From the NCBI GenBank assembly GCA_036186865.1, contig AP025069.1, forward strand, positions 12,054,918 through 12,118,917: a stretch of DNA of 64,000 nt. Direction: 5' to 3'. The stretch is from Eustoma russellianum. Lineage: Eukaryota > Streptophyta > Magnoliopsida > Gentianales > Gentianaceae. A program made the position numbers and the translations under genes. Below the pieces are notes generated by a model. The model did not search any database and had not been told where the DNA came from. It worked only from the letters and a program-made list of their open reading frames with translations. Below are positions 46,184-57,740 of the stretch, in pieces (position 1 is the stretch's first letter; each line of letters begins with the position of its first letter).

Positions 46184-46366
46184 GCTCAAAGGGCTTAAAG
46201 GGCGGGTTCAACGAAATGAACCCATGGAACCTTAGGTTCATCTTGAACATGCTTATACAAGAAGGCTCCAACTTGATGACAAAGTTCTCTTCCCCTCCTT
46301 CTTGTCATAGGGACCTTGACCTATTGATGGGATCTTTGATCCTCATCGGACCCTTGATCCTCATCA
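46184..46366 (-). repeat. R5 5' LTR, smaller part
   Basis: Continues R5 5' LTR after R7. It matches 10857-11044 of the 3' LTR and ends cctcatca, followed by target-site copy ccttt. Together with 27609-28851 the LTR is about 1426 bp. Confidence 0.88.
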
Positions 46367-46371
46367 CCTTT

Positions 46372-47117
46372 GGGGAAAGCTTGGCACTAAACTTTTGTTT
46401 TCTACCACGACCCATCCTCAGACTGACGGCCAAACTGAGGTAGTTAATAGGACTTTATCATAATTGTTGCCTGCATTGATTAAAAAGAATCTTAGACATT
46501 GGGAAGAATGCTTACCTCATATTGAATTTGCATATAACAGGACAGTGCATAGTGGGTTGTTGTATTCACCTTTTGAGGTTGTTTATGGTTTCAATCCCCA
46601 TTCCCCACTTGACTTACTTCCTATTCCTGTAAATGAACGTGCTAGTCTTGATGGTAAGAACAAAGCTGAAATGATTAAGAAATTGCATGCTAAGGTCAAA
46701 CTGCGACTTGAACGTAAAAATGAACAATATGCTAGGAAGGCTAATAAAAATAGAAAGCATGTTTCTTTTGTTCCTGGCGATCTTGTTTGGTTGCATTTGC
46801 AAAAAGCTAGGTTTCTTACCGAGAGGAAGTCCAAGCTCATGCCGAGGGGAGATGGACCTTTCAAGGTCCTACAAAAGGCTGGTGAAAATGCTTATGTTCT
46901 TGATCTTCCACCGGACAGATATGGTTCTATCTCTCACACTTTTAATGTTAGCGATCTTACTCCTTTTGAGCATTTTGATGACTTTGATTCGAGGTCGAAT
47001 CCTTTTGAGGAGGGGGGATTTATGAGGCTCAAGAGCCTTCTCATGATAATCTTGCACAAGGACCCTCCAACGAGACACATATGGGTCCCTTTACAAGAAG
47101 CCAAGCGAGATGACTAG
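46372..47117 (+). pseudogene. R4 integrase C-terminal half
   Basis: Resumes the R4 integrase after R5. The catalytic Glu is present in QTDGQTEVVNRTL (codon 46437-46439). A TAA follows two codons after NRT. An open frame then runs from 46464 to 47117 with HWEECLPHIEFAYNRTVHSG, FEVVYGFNP, the GPFKVLQK region and FNVSDLTPF. The frame passes through the polypurine tract at 47007-47018 (encoding EEGG) and ends 97 bases inside the 3' LTR. No chromodomain was seen. The stop-in-LTR arrangement resembles CRM-type elements. Confidence 0.87.
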
Positions 47118-48332
47118 GTTTTGACACTGGGGCTTTCCTTACAAGGCATGTACAAGAGATGCCAACACATGGTGGTCAGCATTGGGTGCTCATCATTGAG
47201 GCCGTGACTTGATTATCCTTGAGTCTATTGATGTAAGGGTTGGTGGGAGGGCAGGATGGTCATTTCATGCGTTGTCGCCGTAATATCGAGTCTAGTTGTT
47301 TGAGTTGTCTTTGTTTTGGGTCTAGTATGTTTTATATCGTCTTTTAATATGTGTTTCTAGTGCTAATGGCTGTGTCTGAGTGTTTCTAAAGTGACAAGGC
47401 TAAATAAGGAAGGTGGCTTGAAGAGTCCCCATCTTTTAGGAAGGCAGCTGGACACCAGTCGGTATTTTGGATGCCCAGGTCAGAGTACTGATCCAATTGG
47501 GTTCAAATTACTTGGAGGTCTTAGGTAACTCAATTTTGGACGATTTTGTGTTTTGCACTTTTGTTAATTCGGGCTAGAAGATGTTCTAAAATCAGATGCA
47601 AGTTAGGAGTCCAGAATGGAAAGTACTGAAGTTCACTGGATGGATACCTAGTCTTTAGAAGCTCGTATCTCTGTCAAGAAGAGTCCAAATGAGGTGATTC
47701 AAAAGCCCAAATTCAAGAGAATTTCATGAGCTACAACTTTGTTGAAGAGTGCAAACCCTTATTCGGCATCTAGAAGCAGGTATAAGTAACAACCGACAGG
47801 ATGTATTCCAGGACTAGATTTTAGGGATTTGGATTATGTAATCTTCCTTGATTAGCTTTGACTTATCTTTTATGTAGATTTGATTTAGATTGATAGGTAG
47901 TAATGTGAAGACTTTGATTTATCATTTATCTTTTAGGAATAGCCAAAATATAGCTTTATATAAGGTAGGAAATGTAGCAATAGAAGACAGTTTTTCTAAG
48001 AATTTCAATTTCAGGTTTCATACCAAACTTTTGGTAACTTTGTGCTTGCAACCGTGAGTTGCTTGTTGAGTGTTTTCCTTTTTTTTTCACAAATTCAAAA
48101 TCAAGGCTAGATCCAATCAAGGTTTGAGCAAACCTAGTAGGTGAATCACAATTCAAGGATACAGAACGACGTGTTGGATTGGGAGATTTGAATTGCTCGA
48201 CGCAGAAGTTGTTGATTTCTCTTGTCCAAGAAGGTGGTGTTTGCACCATTGTCCCACGCAAGGATTGATCAAAGGTGTCTTTTGGAGTTGAAAGAAGCGA
48301 TCGTTAATTTCATACGATCTAGGATCGTATCA
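47020..48332 (+). repeat. R4 3' LTR
   Basis: 1313 bp matching 2744-4057. It begins ttatgaggctc, so the terminal TG has become TT. TATA-like tatataag at 47957-47964. The U5-end inverted repeat is perfect (atacgatc-tag-gatcgtat). Target-site copy tggga follows at 48333-48337. Confidence 0.9.
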
Positions 48333-48337
48333 TGGGA

Positions 48338-49862
48338 TCCCCCTTCCTCAAGAGGATTCGTCCTCGAATAAAATGGTTCATTAGTGAAAGGAGTTAGGTC
48401 AGTAACATTGAAAGTAGAAGAAACAAAACCATACCTCTCGGAAAGATCAAGGACATAGGCATTGTCACCTGTGCGTTTTAAGACTTGGAATGGCCCATCT
48501 CCTCTAGGCAACAACTTTGATTTCCTTTCGTTAGGAAACCTCTTTTTGTGTAAATGTAATCAAACAAAATCACCTGGTTCAAACACGACTCTTTTTCTAT
48601 ATTTGTTGGCTCGTTTTGCATAAGCTTTGTTTTTCTCCTCAAGTTGGGCTTTAATTTTTTTCATGCAATTTCTTTACCTTTTCAGCTTTTTGTTTACCAT
48701 CTAGACTTAAACGTTCGTGTACAGGAATGGGAATCAAATCAAGAGGGGACAAGGGGTAAAACCATACACAATTTCAAAGGGACTATGCAAGGTACCGTGA
48801 TGAACACTCCTATTGTATGCAAATTCAATATATGGTAAACAATCTTCCCAATGCTTGAGATGCTTCTGCAAGATGGCACGCAAAAGTTGGGATAGAGTAC
48901 GGCTAACAACCTCAGTTTGTCCATCAGTTTGTGGGTGAGCAATGGTAGAAAACCACAATTGAGTACTAAGTTTAGCCAACAAAACACGCCAAAAATTTCT
49001 TAGAAATTTCGTATCCCTATCACTCACAATGGTACGTGCATGCCGTGCAATCTTACAATTTCTCTAAAAAAACAATTCAGCAACATGTGTGGCATCATCT
49101 ACTTCCTTACATGCAATGAAGTGCACCATTTTTTAAAACCTATCTACCACAACATAAATGCTATCCCGCCCTCCTCGAGACCTAGGAAGTCCTAAAACAA
49201 AGTCCATTTAAATGTCAATCCAAGGGAAATCAGGGACCGGTAAGCGTGTGTAAAGGCCATGTGGTTGAGATTTTGATTTTGCTTGCTTGCAAGTGATGCA
49301 ACTACCACACAACCTCTCAACATCTACGCATATGTGTGGCGAGTAGAAATGTTCCTTAAGGGTTTCGAGGGTCTGGAACACTCCAAAATGACCCATTAAT
49401 CCTCCTCCATGGGCTTCACTAACCAACGCTTCTCGCACGGACGATTGGGGGACACATAACTTATGCTCCTTAAAGAGGTAGCCCTCATGTATGTAGAATT
49501 TTCCAAATGGGCCTCTTGACATGCCTCAAAGATTGTGCCAAAATCATGATCATTGGAATATAGGTCCTTAAGTGATTCAAAGCCTAAGAATCGAGAGGAT
49601 AAAGTAGTCACTATTGTGTATCTCCTAGAGAGGGCATCAGCAACTATATTGTCCTTTCCTTGTTTGTACTTAATCACATAAGGGAATTGTTCAAAAAACT
49701 CTACCCACTTGGCATGTCTCTTGTTCAGCTTCCCTTGTCCTTAAAGGTACTTCAGACTTTCATGGTCAGTGTGGATCACAAACTCTCTAGGTGGAAGATA
49801 GTGTTGCCAAGTTTGTAGGGATCTCACGAGGGCATAAAGTTCCTTATCGTAGGTAGAGTAAT
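48338..49862 (-). pseudogene. R3 integrase and end of RNase H
   Basis: From right to left on the minus strand: the RNase H part TYDKELYALVRSLQTWQHYL at the R10 junction, the linker, the IN zinc region (49208-49522: HGGGLMGHFGVF, CGSCITCKQAK), and the core (48734-49027: SDRDTKFLRNFWRVL, DGQTEVVSRTL with the catalytic Glu present). The C-terminal GDGPFQVLKRTGDNAYVL and RTNPLEEGG end at the polypurine tract 48338-48349. Frames change at least at about 49020, 49200 and 49740, so it is inactive. Confidence 0.85.
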
Positions 49863-51431
49863 TGATGAGGATCGAGGACCCCATCAAGAGGTCATGGGTC
49901 CTATGATAAGAAGGAGGGCTCGAGAACTTGGTCATCAAGTTGGAACCTTCTTGTACAAACATGTTCAAGATGAACCTAATGTTCATTGGGTTCACCTCAT
50001 TGAACCTACACTATGAACGTGTATGTGTGTGCGCGTGTGTGAGTATTCTTTGTTTTGAATTTAGTCTAGTTTTCTTGTGATCCTTTTTTTGTGTTTGCTT
50101 TGTAGGTAAGTCAGGTACATGGAAGTTCCAAGCCAAATAGAGGTCCAAGATGAATTCTAGGCGTGTGTTTCAAAAAGGGAGACAAAAAGAATGTTGTCTT
50201 AAGAAGAATGTTTGTCTCCACAAAGACAAGTTCAAATGTGTCCAAGATGGAATTCCTTTTCAAAATCTAGCTCAAATTATCTCCAAAGGTGGCGGCCACT
50301 TGAAGTTCAAAATGGAGATCAAATAGAATTTAAACATGAAGTTAAACTTGAATTCAAATTCAACCATGATTTGAATTTAAGTTTCAACCAATTTGAGACT
50401 TAAATTTCAAGAAGTTCTCACCCACAATCTTGAGCCATCAACACACCAACTTGGAGATCAAATAAGATGAGATCACAATTCAAAGTTGAATCCAAATTTT
50501 AATTCAAATTCAAACTCAATTTGAATTTAATCTTCAACTGTCCTTTGAATTCAACATCTCAGCCACCTTGAAGCCATCCACACGCCATTCTTGAAGCAAG
50601 GAGGAGATGAGATCATAATTCAAGTTGAATCAAAGTTTGAATTCAAATTCAAACTCAATTTGAATTCAATCTTCAACCAACCTTTGAATTCAATTCCAAC
50701 CACTTCATCAACATCAAATCAAGTCTCCAACACCTCCATTAATCATCATACATGGCTGGACACATATTGGAGATGGCATCTTACAAGCTTTTCAAATTTT
50801 AGCTAGAATTTGTCTTAGATTTGAATTCAAACAATTTTCAAATTTCAAGTTCATTTCAAATGTTTTCTAGAAACTGTTTTTAGAGATAACATCTGGTTAT
50901 CTTCATAGTCTTTGGGCGTCTATTAATAGAGCCTTAGGGCCGAGTATGAAGAGAACTTTGGGAGGAAATAAAATCTTCACATTTTTCTTCCCTTCTTGTG
51001 AGACTTTGTTTTCTTGGTTTCGCATTAAAAACCTAGGTTAATATTCTTCAAAGTTGTTTGAAGATGTTGCCATTGCTTCAAGGTGCCGTCCAGGAGGGCC
51101 ATTGTGGTTTCCCTGATCAAAGAACATCTTGAAGTGTTGGTTTTTGCTCATTGAACCAATCGTTTGTTTCACTAAGGAAGCAAGGGGACGTCTTCTTCCT
51201 CTCCTTCAAAGTTGAGCATGTTGAAGGCGTTACCATTGCTTAAAGGTGCCGTCCAGGAGGGCCATTGTGGTTTGCCTGATCAACGACCATGTTGAAGTGT
51301 TGGTTTTAGCTCGTTGAACCAATCGTTTGTTTCACTAAGGAAGCAAGGGGAAGTCTTCTTCCTTGTGCCTAACCCATAGTGAAGGATGTTTGGAAGGTGG
51401 AATTGTTGGAGCCCACGTCTTGTACGCATCA
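49863..51431 (+). repeat. R10 5' LTR
   Basis: 1569 bp from tgatgaggatc to cgcatca. It is 161 bp longer than the 3' LTR because of a tandem duplication at 51061-51370. The TATA box of the 3' LTR (ctataaatag) is here ctattaatag, near 50925. AT-rich gaattcaa-type repeats occupy about 50320-50720. Confidence 0.92.
51061..51370 (+). repeat. Tandem duplication inside R10 5' LTR
   Basis: The segment starting aagatgttgccattgct at 51061 recurs as aaggcgttaccattgct at 51224, an offset of 163 bp. Both copies contain ggtgccgtccaggagggcc and caatcgtttgtttcactaag. The 3' LTR and other G1 LTRs have one copy. Confidence 0.88.
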
Positions 51432-51434
51432 AAT

Positions 51435-51446
51435 TGGTATCAGAGC
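51435..51446 (+). other. R10 primer-binding site (tRNA-iMet)
   Basis: TGGTATCAGAGC, three bases after the LTR end. Confidence 0.92.
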
Positions 51447-53064
51447 CTCTATTCCACCGTCTTCTATCGTTTTCTTTTCATTTGAGTCTATTTGTTTCAA
51501 GTCCAGTTGAGTCCTTCTACCCCATTCTTCATGTCTATAGAGTCTTCCATACATATTAAAAAAACAACGTCCTAGGGTTTTTGAATCTTTGCATTTTGCT
51601 GCATCTTGTCATTCATCATTCAAGTGTCATCTCATTTTGTCTTTGGCGTCACCATTTGAATTGTGTCATTCAAACTTGAAAAAGTTAGGGTTTGTTGCAT
51701 TTAGGATACATTCAGCTTTCTTTGGAACACTACAACCATTAGCCTATAAAGCCACCTCGGTTTCAAATCATCTTGTTGCTACCGAAGCTTTTAGTTGGCG
51801 ATGATTGTATGCATCTTGTGATTCACATTGTGATTGATTTCATGCTTTAAAACCAGCTATCATACGTGTGTGTGCCTTTACAAGGCACACAATTACCACG
51901 GCCAAGAAAGCCATCCCAAACTTGACCCTAAAACCACCAACCAGATTCCAATCTACCTTATCTCACCTCTTAACCAAAAGCCCTAAACCAATTTTGCCAA
52001 GCAAAATCAGAACCAAAAGTTCCCAACTCATTCAAAAAAAAACCATAACACTAGAATTTGAACTTTGTTCAATTCTGTCCTGAAACCACCCACTACCCAA
52101 ATTGACCACACATATCTTCAATTACCAACCCAAATAGCCCATATATACCATCCATTCAGTTCCCAAAACTCAAATCCGACAAAGATCCAAAAACGACAAA
52201 AAATTTCCCAAATTGAAAACCCTAACCCTAACCCTAATTCTGTCCAACCTCAATTTCCCTCACTTCCAAGGTTATTTTGCTGCAATTAAAGGTAGCACAC
52301 TACGATTCAAAGTCATTACACTATTTTGCCCAAAAACAAAAATTCTTATGTCAAAAACGTGAAATTCTAATTCCGCTCCTGTCCAGAAAAAGGAGAATTT
52401 GAACTTTGATTACGTTGAAAACAGCAAGAAAGCACAGAGAAACAAAAGAAAAAGAGAAAAGAGAAAGGGGAAAACGTTTGTGCAACACTTGAAATTTTCT
52501 GGTGCAATTTGACAACCTTGGATACCATCTTTCATTTTACTATACACAATCCGTCCTCCCACATCCATTCTCCTTATACTGCTCTTCTTGAACCAATCAC
52601 ACACTTGGATGCTCGATTATTGCATGACTTGAACCATTTTATGGATAGTAAGTGCACAGAATCAAAATTATCTAAAGATTGCCCACGACAACCCTTAGCT
52701 CATCTTTGGTTCAGCCTTGTACATAAATTTTGGTTGCTTACTTTCTTTGAATCTTAGTAGAAATGTTCAAGTTTGTTTCTATTTCTCTTAATTATGTTTT
52801 GATACTATTTGGTGCAAATTGAAAGCAAAAGGGAGAAACAAGTGGAGATCATTGTGGTTTGGAGAAGCATTGGCAAACACTTTCTTAATTGATCGCTTTG
52901 AATCTTATTAACTTCAGGTTATCCAAGAAACGAAGTGGTAAGAGAGTGGAAATAAGAGAAAGAGGAGTATTCATATTTTGTTTTTACTAATCTATTAACG
53001 TTTGCTTGTCTTTGTGTTAGTCTGCTTCTTTTCTTTTCGTTTTGTTGATCACTTTAGGTAAGAC
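51447..53064 (+). other. R10 untranslated leader
   Basis: Non-coding 1.6 kb with the 28-nt block at 51770-51797, the 27-nt inverted repeat at 52672-52698 (one pairing lost) and the 13-mer at 53009-53021, 43 nt before the gag ATG. Three ccctaa units occur at about 52213-52234; these are too few to be telomeric. Confidence 0.72.
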
Positions 53065-54891
53065 ATGGAGAGCAGCACTCACTCCGCGTCTAGCAAGTCA
53101 AAGGAAGCCGAGACTTTTGACAACACACAACAACAAATGCTGGAAATGCTGAAGAAACTCATGCACTATAACGAGGTAATCAAAAATAGGTTGGAGGATG
53201 TTGAAAGGAGCCAAAAGACGAGCGACAGACAAGGCACTAGCAGGGCAGTTCCCATGCCACAAACACGGCGTCATCCCCCTGAAGAAGTTGATGATGAAAA
53301 CCTAAGACCACCACACATCGAGCCAAGAAGGTTTGTCCCTCCACCGCACCAAGACGACACGCTCCGAGAAGGTACACTGATGGTTATATTCCATTTGAGC
53401 AAGATGATTATGACTTTGATAACCACCCTCCATGTGGTTACTAAAGACGCCAAAATCCCCTTTTCCTACAAGATGACGATTTTCTAAAAACAAAAGTAAA
53501 AATTCCAACGTTTTATGGTAAAAGTAATGCGGAGGAATATTTGGAGTGGGAAACGAAAGTGGATCTAATCTTTTCTTGTACCAACTACAGTGAGTTACAA
53601 AAGGTGAGGTACGCTTCTATTGAGTTTTCTGGTTACACATTAAATTGGTTGACGAATTTGTGTAGAAATAGAACTAAAACAAGACAACCTCCGATTGTCA
53701 CTTGGGAAGAAATGAAATTTGAAATGAGACAACGATTCATCCCAAACAATTTTGAAAGTTCTATTTTTAAAGCTTGCAAAACTTAAGACAATGTTCCAAA
53801 AGCGTAGACGAATTTTACAAAGAACTAGAAATCTTGTTGGAAAGCTCTAACTGCAGGAACCTGAAGAAGCCACCAAGGCTCATTTCTTACATGGTCTAAA
53901 CAGGGAGATTGCACAAAGTGTTGAACTTCAACCTTACCTTGACCTAAAGGCCATGGTTCACATGGCCGAAAAGATTGAGCAACAATTAAAGGTACGAAGT
54001 TCCTTCAATTGCAATTCCACTTATCGTACTAATCAAACTACTTCAAGATTTTCAAGCAAGTCTACAGGAACGGGAAGCTCACGGCCTACAGGAGGCCAAA
54101 AACGTGAACAAAGCACGTCACAAAGGTTTGACAACCGTGTGCAGGGCACACAAAAGCGAGATGACCGAGCACAACAAAAAGCTCCTACAGGAAATTTTTC
54201 TGAACTATCTAACAGGTTTAGGGACATTAAATGCTATAAATGTCAAGGTTGTGGTCACATAGGAAAAGAGTGTCCTAATAAAAAACGAATCATGTTAATT
54301 GAGGAAAGTAATGAATATGTGACTGAGTCCGAGCATGAAAATGAATCTGAGTATGCTAATGAAACTGAACTTGAAGAGGATCTAGGAGGACTAGATTATT
54401 TTGACACTAAAAAATTTCTTGTTGTGCTTAGGGCATTGAATGCATATCCGAAATTAAATGATCACGAGCAACATAGAGTAAACGTTTTCCATATCCATTG
54501 CATGATAAATGGTAACGTGTGCACTATGATCATTGATTCCGGTTTATGTGCGAGTGTGGCTAGCATTGAGTTGGTAAGAAAATTGAATTTCCCTATGACT
54601 AATCATCCACATCCTTACAAACTTGAATGGTTAAATGACTGTGGTGAAGTTAGCGTCAGTAAGCTAGTTTTGATTTCTCTTAGCATCGGTAGTTACAAAG
54701 ATGATGTTTTATGTGATGTTGCACCAATGCATGCTAGTCATATTTTACTTGGTAGACCATGGCAATTTGATCGACTTGTGACATATGATGGATATTTGAA
54801 TCGTTATTCTTTCAAATTGAATGATAAACTTTACAAATTGCAGGCACTTCCACCCCCACAAAGTCCACGAAGATCACCAACGCATGTCTAA
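53065..54891 (+). pseudogene. R10 gag and protease (broken)
   Basis: Start MESSTHSASSKSKEAE at 53065, matching R5. The frame shifts near 53350, stops near 53440, continues as a capsid piece at 53541-53786 (VDLIFSCTNYSELQKVRYAS), and shifts near 53770 and 53850. From 53953 it is open: a Ser/Thr-rich linker, the zinc knuckle CYKCQGCGHIGKECP at about 54232, an acidic linker, then protease with IIDSGLCASVASIEL near 54530 and LLGRPWQF. It shifts again near 54850 into the next frame. Confidence 0.87.
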
Positions 54892-57127
54892 GTCTAGGAC
54901 CGACCCTAAGGAAAAGGAAGCTGAGAGAAAATTTGTGGAATGCATGAAAAGTGAGAACAAAAAACAAGAGAGTAAGGGAAAAGAGATAGTACCCATAGGT
55001 GTCAACGATTCCAAAAAGAAGTGTGGGCATTTTGCAAAGAAAAGAGAGGTCACACGAGCCCTTTATAGCAACCAAACCGTTCTCATCCTCATTCCCAAGC
55101 CGTGTCACCTTTCAATAGAAGAACTCCCACCAAATCTACCTACCTCTGTTGCTTCCCTTATACAAGAATACGATGTTCTATTTCCCACCGAACCACCATC
55201 CGGATTACCACCTATCAGATGAATAGGACACCAAATTGATTTTGTCCTAAGAGCCGTATTACCAAATCAACCAGCCTATCGAGCCAATCCGGAAGAAACC
55301 AAGGAAATCCAAAGGCAAGTAGAGAAACTGCTAGCGAGTGGACAAATCCGAGAGAGCCTAACCCCGTCAGCCGTCCCAGTCATTTTAGTACCCAAAAAGG
55401 ATGGAACCTGGAGGATGTGTACTGATTGCCGTGCCATAAACAAAATTACCGTCAAGTATAGGTACCTCATACCTAGGCTGGATGATATGTTGGATATGTT
55501 GCATGGATCTAGATATTTCACCAAAATTGACCTTAAGCAAGGGTACTTCCAAGTGCGGATTATAGAAGGGGACGAATGGAAGACTGCATTCAAAACCAAG
55601 TTTGAGCTCTATGAGTGGTTAGTGATGCCCTTCGGGCTCACCAACGCCCCTAGCACCTTTATGAGGTTAATGAATGAAGTCTTACGAGCTTTCATAGGAC
55701 GCTTTGTTGTGGTTTACTTTGACGATATCCTAATCTATTCCCGAACCATAGAAGACCACCTTGACCATATTAGAGCTGTTTTTGAGAAGCTTAAGCAAGA
55801 ACAACTTTACGCCAACTTTAAGAAGTGCTCTTTTTGTTTGGAACGAGTAGTCTTCCTAGGCTTTGTCATTTCGGATGAGAGAGTAAAAATGGATGAGGAA
55901 AAGGTTAGGTCAATTGTGGAGTGGCCTACACCTAAGAATGTAGGGAAAGTTCGCAGTTTTTATGGACTTGCAAGTTTTTATAGACAATTTGCCAAAGAAT
56001 TTTTATCCATAGCTGCACCCCTAAATGAGATTGTGAAAAAAGATGTGCCTTTTAGGTGGGAAGAGCCACAACAACAGACATTTGATGAGCTTAAATGGAG
56101 GCTAACCACTGCATCCATACTTAGGTTATCAAATTTTGATGAGACCTTTATGATTGAGTGTGATGCGAGTGGAGTGGACATTGGAGCGGTATTGACCCAA
56201 GGTAAGAAACCCATAGCCTATTTTAGTGATAAGTTGAAAGGTGCTGCATTGAATTACTCTACCTATGATAAGGAACTTTATGCCCTTGTGAGATCCCTAC
56301 AAACTTGGCAACACTACCTTCAACCTAGAGAGTTTGTGATCCACATTAACCATGAGAGCCTCAAGTACCCTAAAGTGCAAGGAAAGTTGAACAAAAGACA
56401 TGCTAAATGTGTAGAGTTTATAGAGCAATTCCTTTACATGATTAAGTACAAACAAGAAAATGACAATATAGTTGCTGATGTCCTATCTAGGAGATACATG
56501 TTAGTGACTACATTATCCTCTCGATTCTTAGGATTCGAATCACTTAAGGACTTGTACCCCAATGACCATGATTTTGGCACCATTTTCGAGGCATGTAAAG
56601 AGGCACCATTCGGAAAATTCTACATGCATGAGGGATACCTTTTCAAAGGGCATAAATTGTGTGTTCCCCAATCGTCCCTACGAGAAGCATTGACTAGAGA
56701 AGCCCATGAGGGAGGGTTAATGGGTCATTTCGGAGTGTTCAAACCCCTTGAAACCCTTAAGGAACATTTCTATTGGCCGCACATGCACGTAGACGTCGAG
56801 AGGTTATGTGATAGTTGCATCACTTGCAAACAAGACAAATCCAAGTCCCAACCACATGGCCTTTACACGCCCTTACCCGTCCTTGATTTCCATTGGGTTG
56901 ATATTTCCATAGACTTCATTTTAGGACTTCCTAGGTCTCGAGGAGGGCGCGATAGCATTTATGTTGTGGTAGATAGGTTTTCAAAAATGGCACACTTCAT
57001 AGCATATAGGAAAGTTGATGATGCCACACATGTTGCTGATTTGTTCTTTAAAGAGATTGTGAGATTGCATGGCATGCCACGTACCATTGTAAGTGATAGA
57101 GATACGAAATTTCTAAGTCATTTTTAG
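54821..57127 (+). pseudogene. R10 pol: PR end, RT, RNase H, integrase core
   Basis: One frame from 54821 to 57127, broken only by TGA at 55220-55222 (after GLPPIR). RT has PVILVPKKDGTWRMCTDCRA, LVMPFGLTNAPSTF and YFDD at 55715-55726. RNase H has MIECDASGVDIG, but the usual HTDH is HINH, removing an acidic residue. The integrase zinc region reads HEGGLMGHF...CDSCITCKQ, and the core has VDISIDF, VVVDRFSKMAHF and VSDRDTKF. It stops at 57125-57127 where related copies have Trp (SHFWR). Confidence 0.9.
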
Positions 57128-57740
57128 CGTATTTTGTGGGATAAATTGGTACCCAATTATTGTTTTCTACCACAGCTCACCCACAAACTGATGGACAAAC
57201 TTAAGTAGTTAATCATACTCTCCTCAACTCTTGCGCGCCATTTTGCAAAAGCATATTAAACATTGGAAAGATTGTTTAGTATATATCAAATTTGCATACA
57301 ATAGGAGTGTCCATCACGGTACATTGCATAGTCCATTTGAAGTCGTGTATGGTTTTAACCCCTTGTCTCCCCTTGATTTGATTCCTATTCCCGTGCATGA
57401 GCGTTCAAGTCTTGATGGCAAACAAAAAGCGGAAAAGATAAAGAAACTGCATGAATACGTAAAAACACAACTTCAGAAGAAAAACCAAGCTTACGAAAAA
57501 CAAGCCAACAAACATAGAAAATGAGTTGTGTTTGAACCAGGTGATTTGGTTTGGTTACATTTGCGAAAAGAAAGGTTTCCCAATGAACGAAAGTCAAAAT
57601 TGTTGCCTAAAGGAGATGGACCATTCAAAGTCTCCCCGAGAGGTATGATTCTATTTCTTGTACTTTTAATGTTGCTAACCTCACCCCTTTTACTGATGAT
57701 CTTTTCGATTCGAGGACAAATCCTCTTGAGGAGGGGGGAT
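57128..57740 (+). pseudogene. R10 integrase C-terminal part
   Basis: After the stop at 57127 the frame shifts. The GQTEVVN motif has TAA in place of Glu (57202-57204). An open part at 57231-57524 reads MRAILQKHIKHWKDCL...FEVVYGFNPLSPLD. A stop follows at NKHRK, then GDLVWLHLRKERFPNERKSK and the GDGPFKV region with a short deletion before the end. The polypurine tract gaggagggggga is at 57728-57739. Confidence 0.87.
57728..57739 (+). other. R10 polypurine tract
   Basis: gaggagggggga directly before the 3' LTR; primer for plus-strand synthesis. Confidence 0.88.

Larger units (their letters stand above)
9610..46366 (-). mobile_element. R5: Ty3/gypsy element, family G1, split by R6 and R7
   Basis: The 3' LTR is on the left (9610-11044). 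The 5' LTR is 27609-28851 plus 46184-46366, divided by R7. The target-site duplication ccttt is present at 9605-9609 and 46367-46371. Own sequence is about 9.3 kb, matching R10. Coding order on the minus strand is gag (24389-25915), PR-RT (23009-24388), RH-IN (11046-12851). The gag frame is still open for 508 codons, but pol has frameshifts, stops and a catalytic change in integrase. Confidence 0.9.
2744..48332 (+). mobile_element. R4: Ty3/gypsy element, family G2 (gag-pol type), split by R5
   Basis: LTRs at 2744-4057 and 47020-48332 (about 1.31 kb each) are flanked by the 5-bp duplication tggga. The internal region 4058-9609 continues at 46372 after removal of R5, whose duplication ccttt lies within the integrase codons. 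About 8.8 kb of sequence is its own. The order is gag, PR remnant, RT, RH, IN. Several frameshifts and stops make it inactive as it stands. It shares LTR ends, leader and polypurine tract with R7, R8 and R9 and is the only G2 copy here with pol, so its lineage is the likely source of their enzymes. Confidence 0.9.

Noticed and set aside
52213..52234. Three ccctaa units as interstitial telomere sequence
   Set aside because: Too few units, not the usual plant ccctaaa form, and located inside an element leader.
50100..53065. Leader intron in R10 from the donor-like gtaggtaagt near 50104 to the acceptor-like site before gag
   Set aside because: The donor lies upstream of the TATA position (about 50925), so it is not on the RNA made from the 5' LTR.
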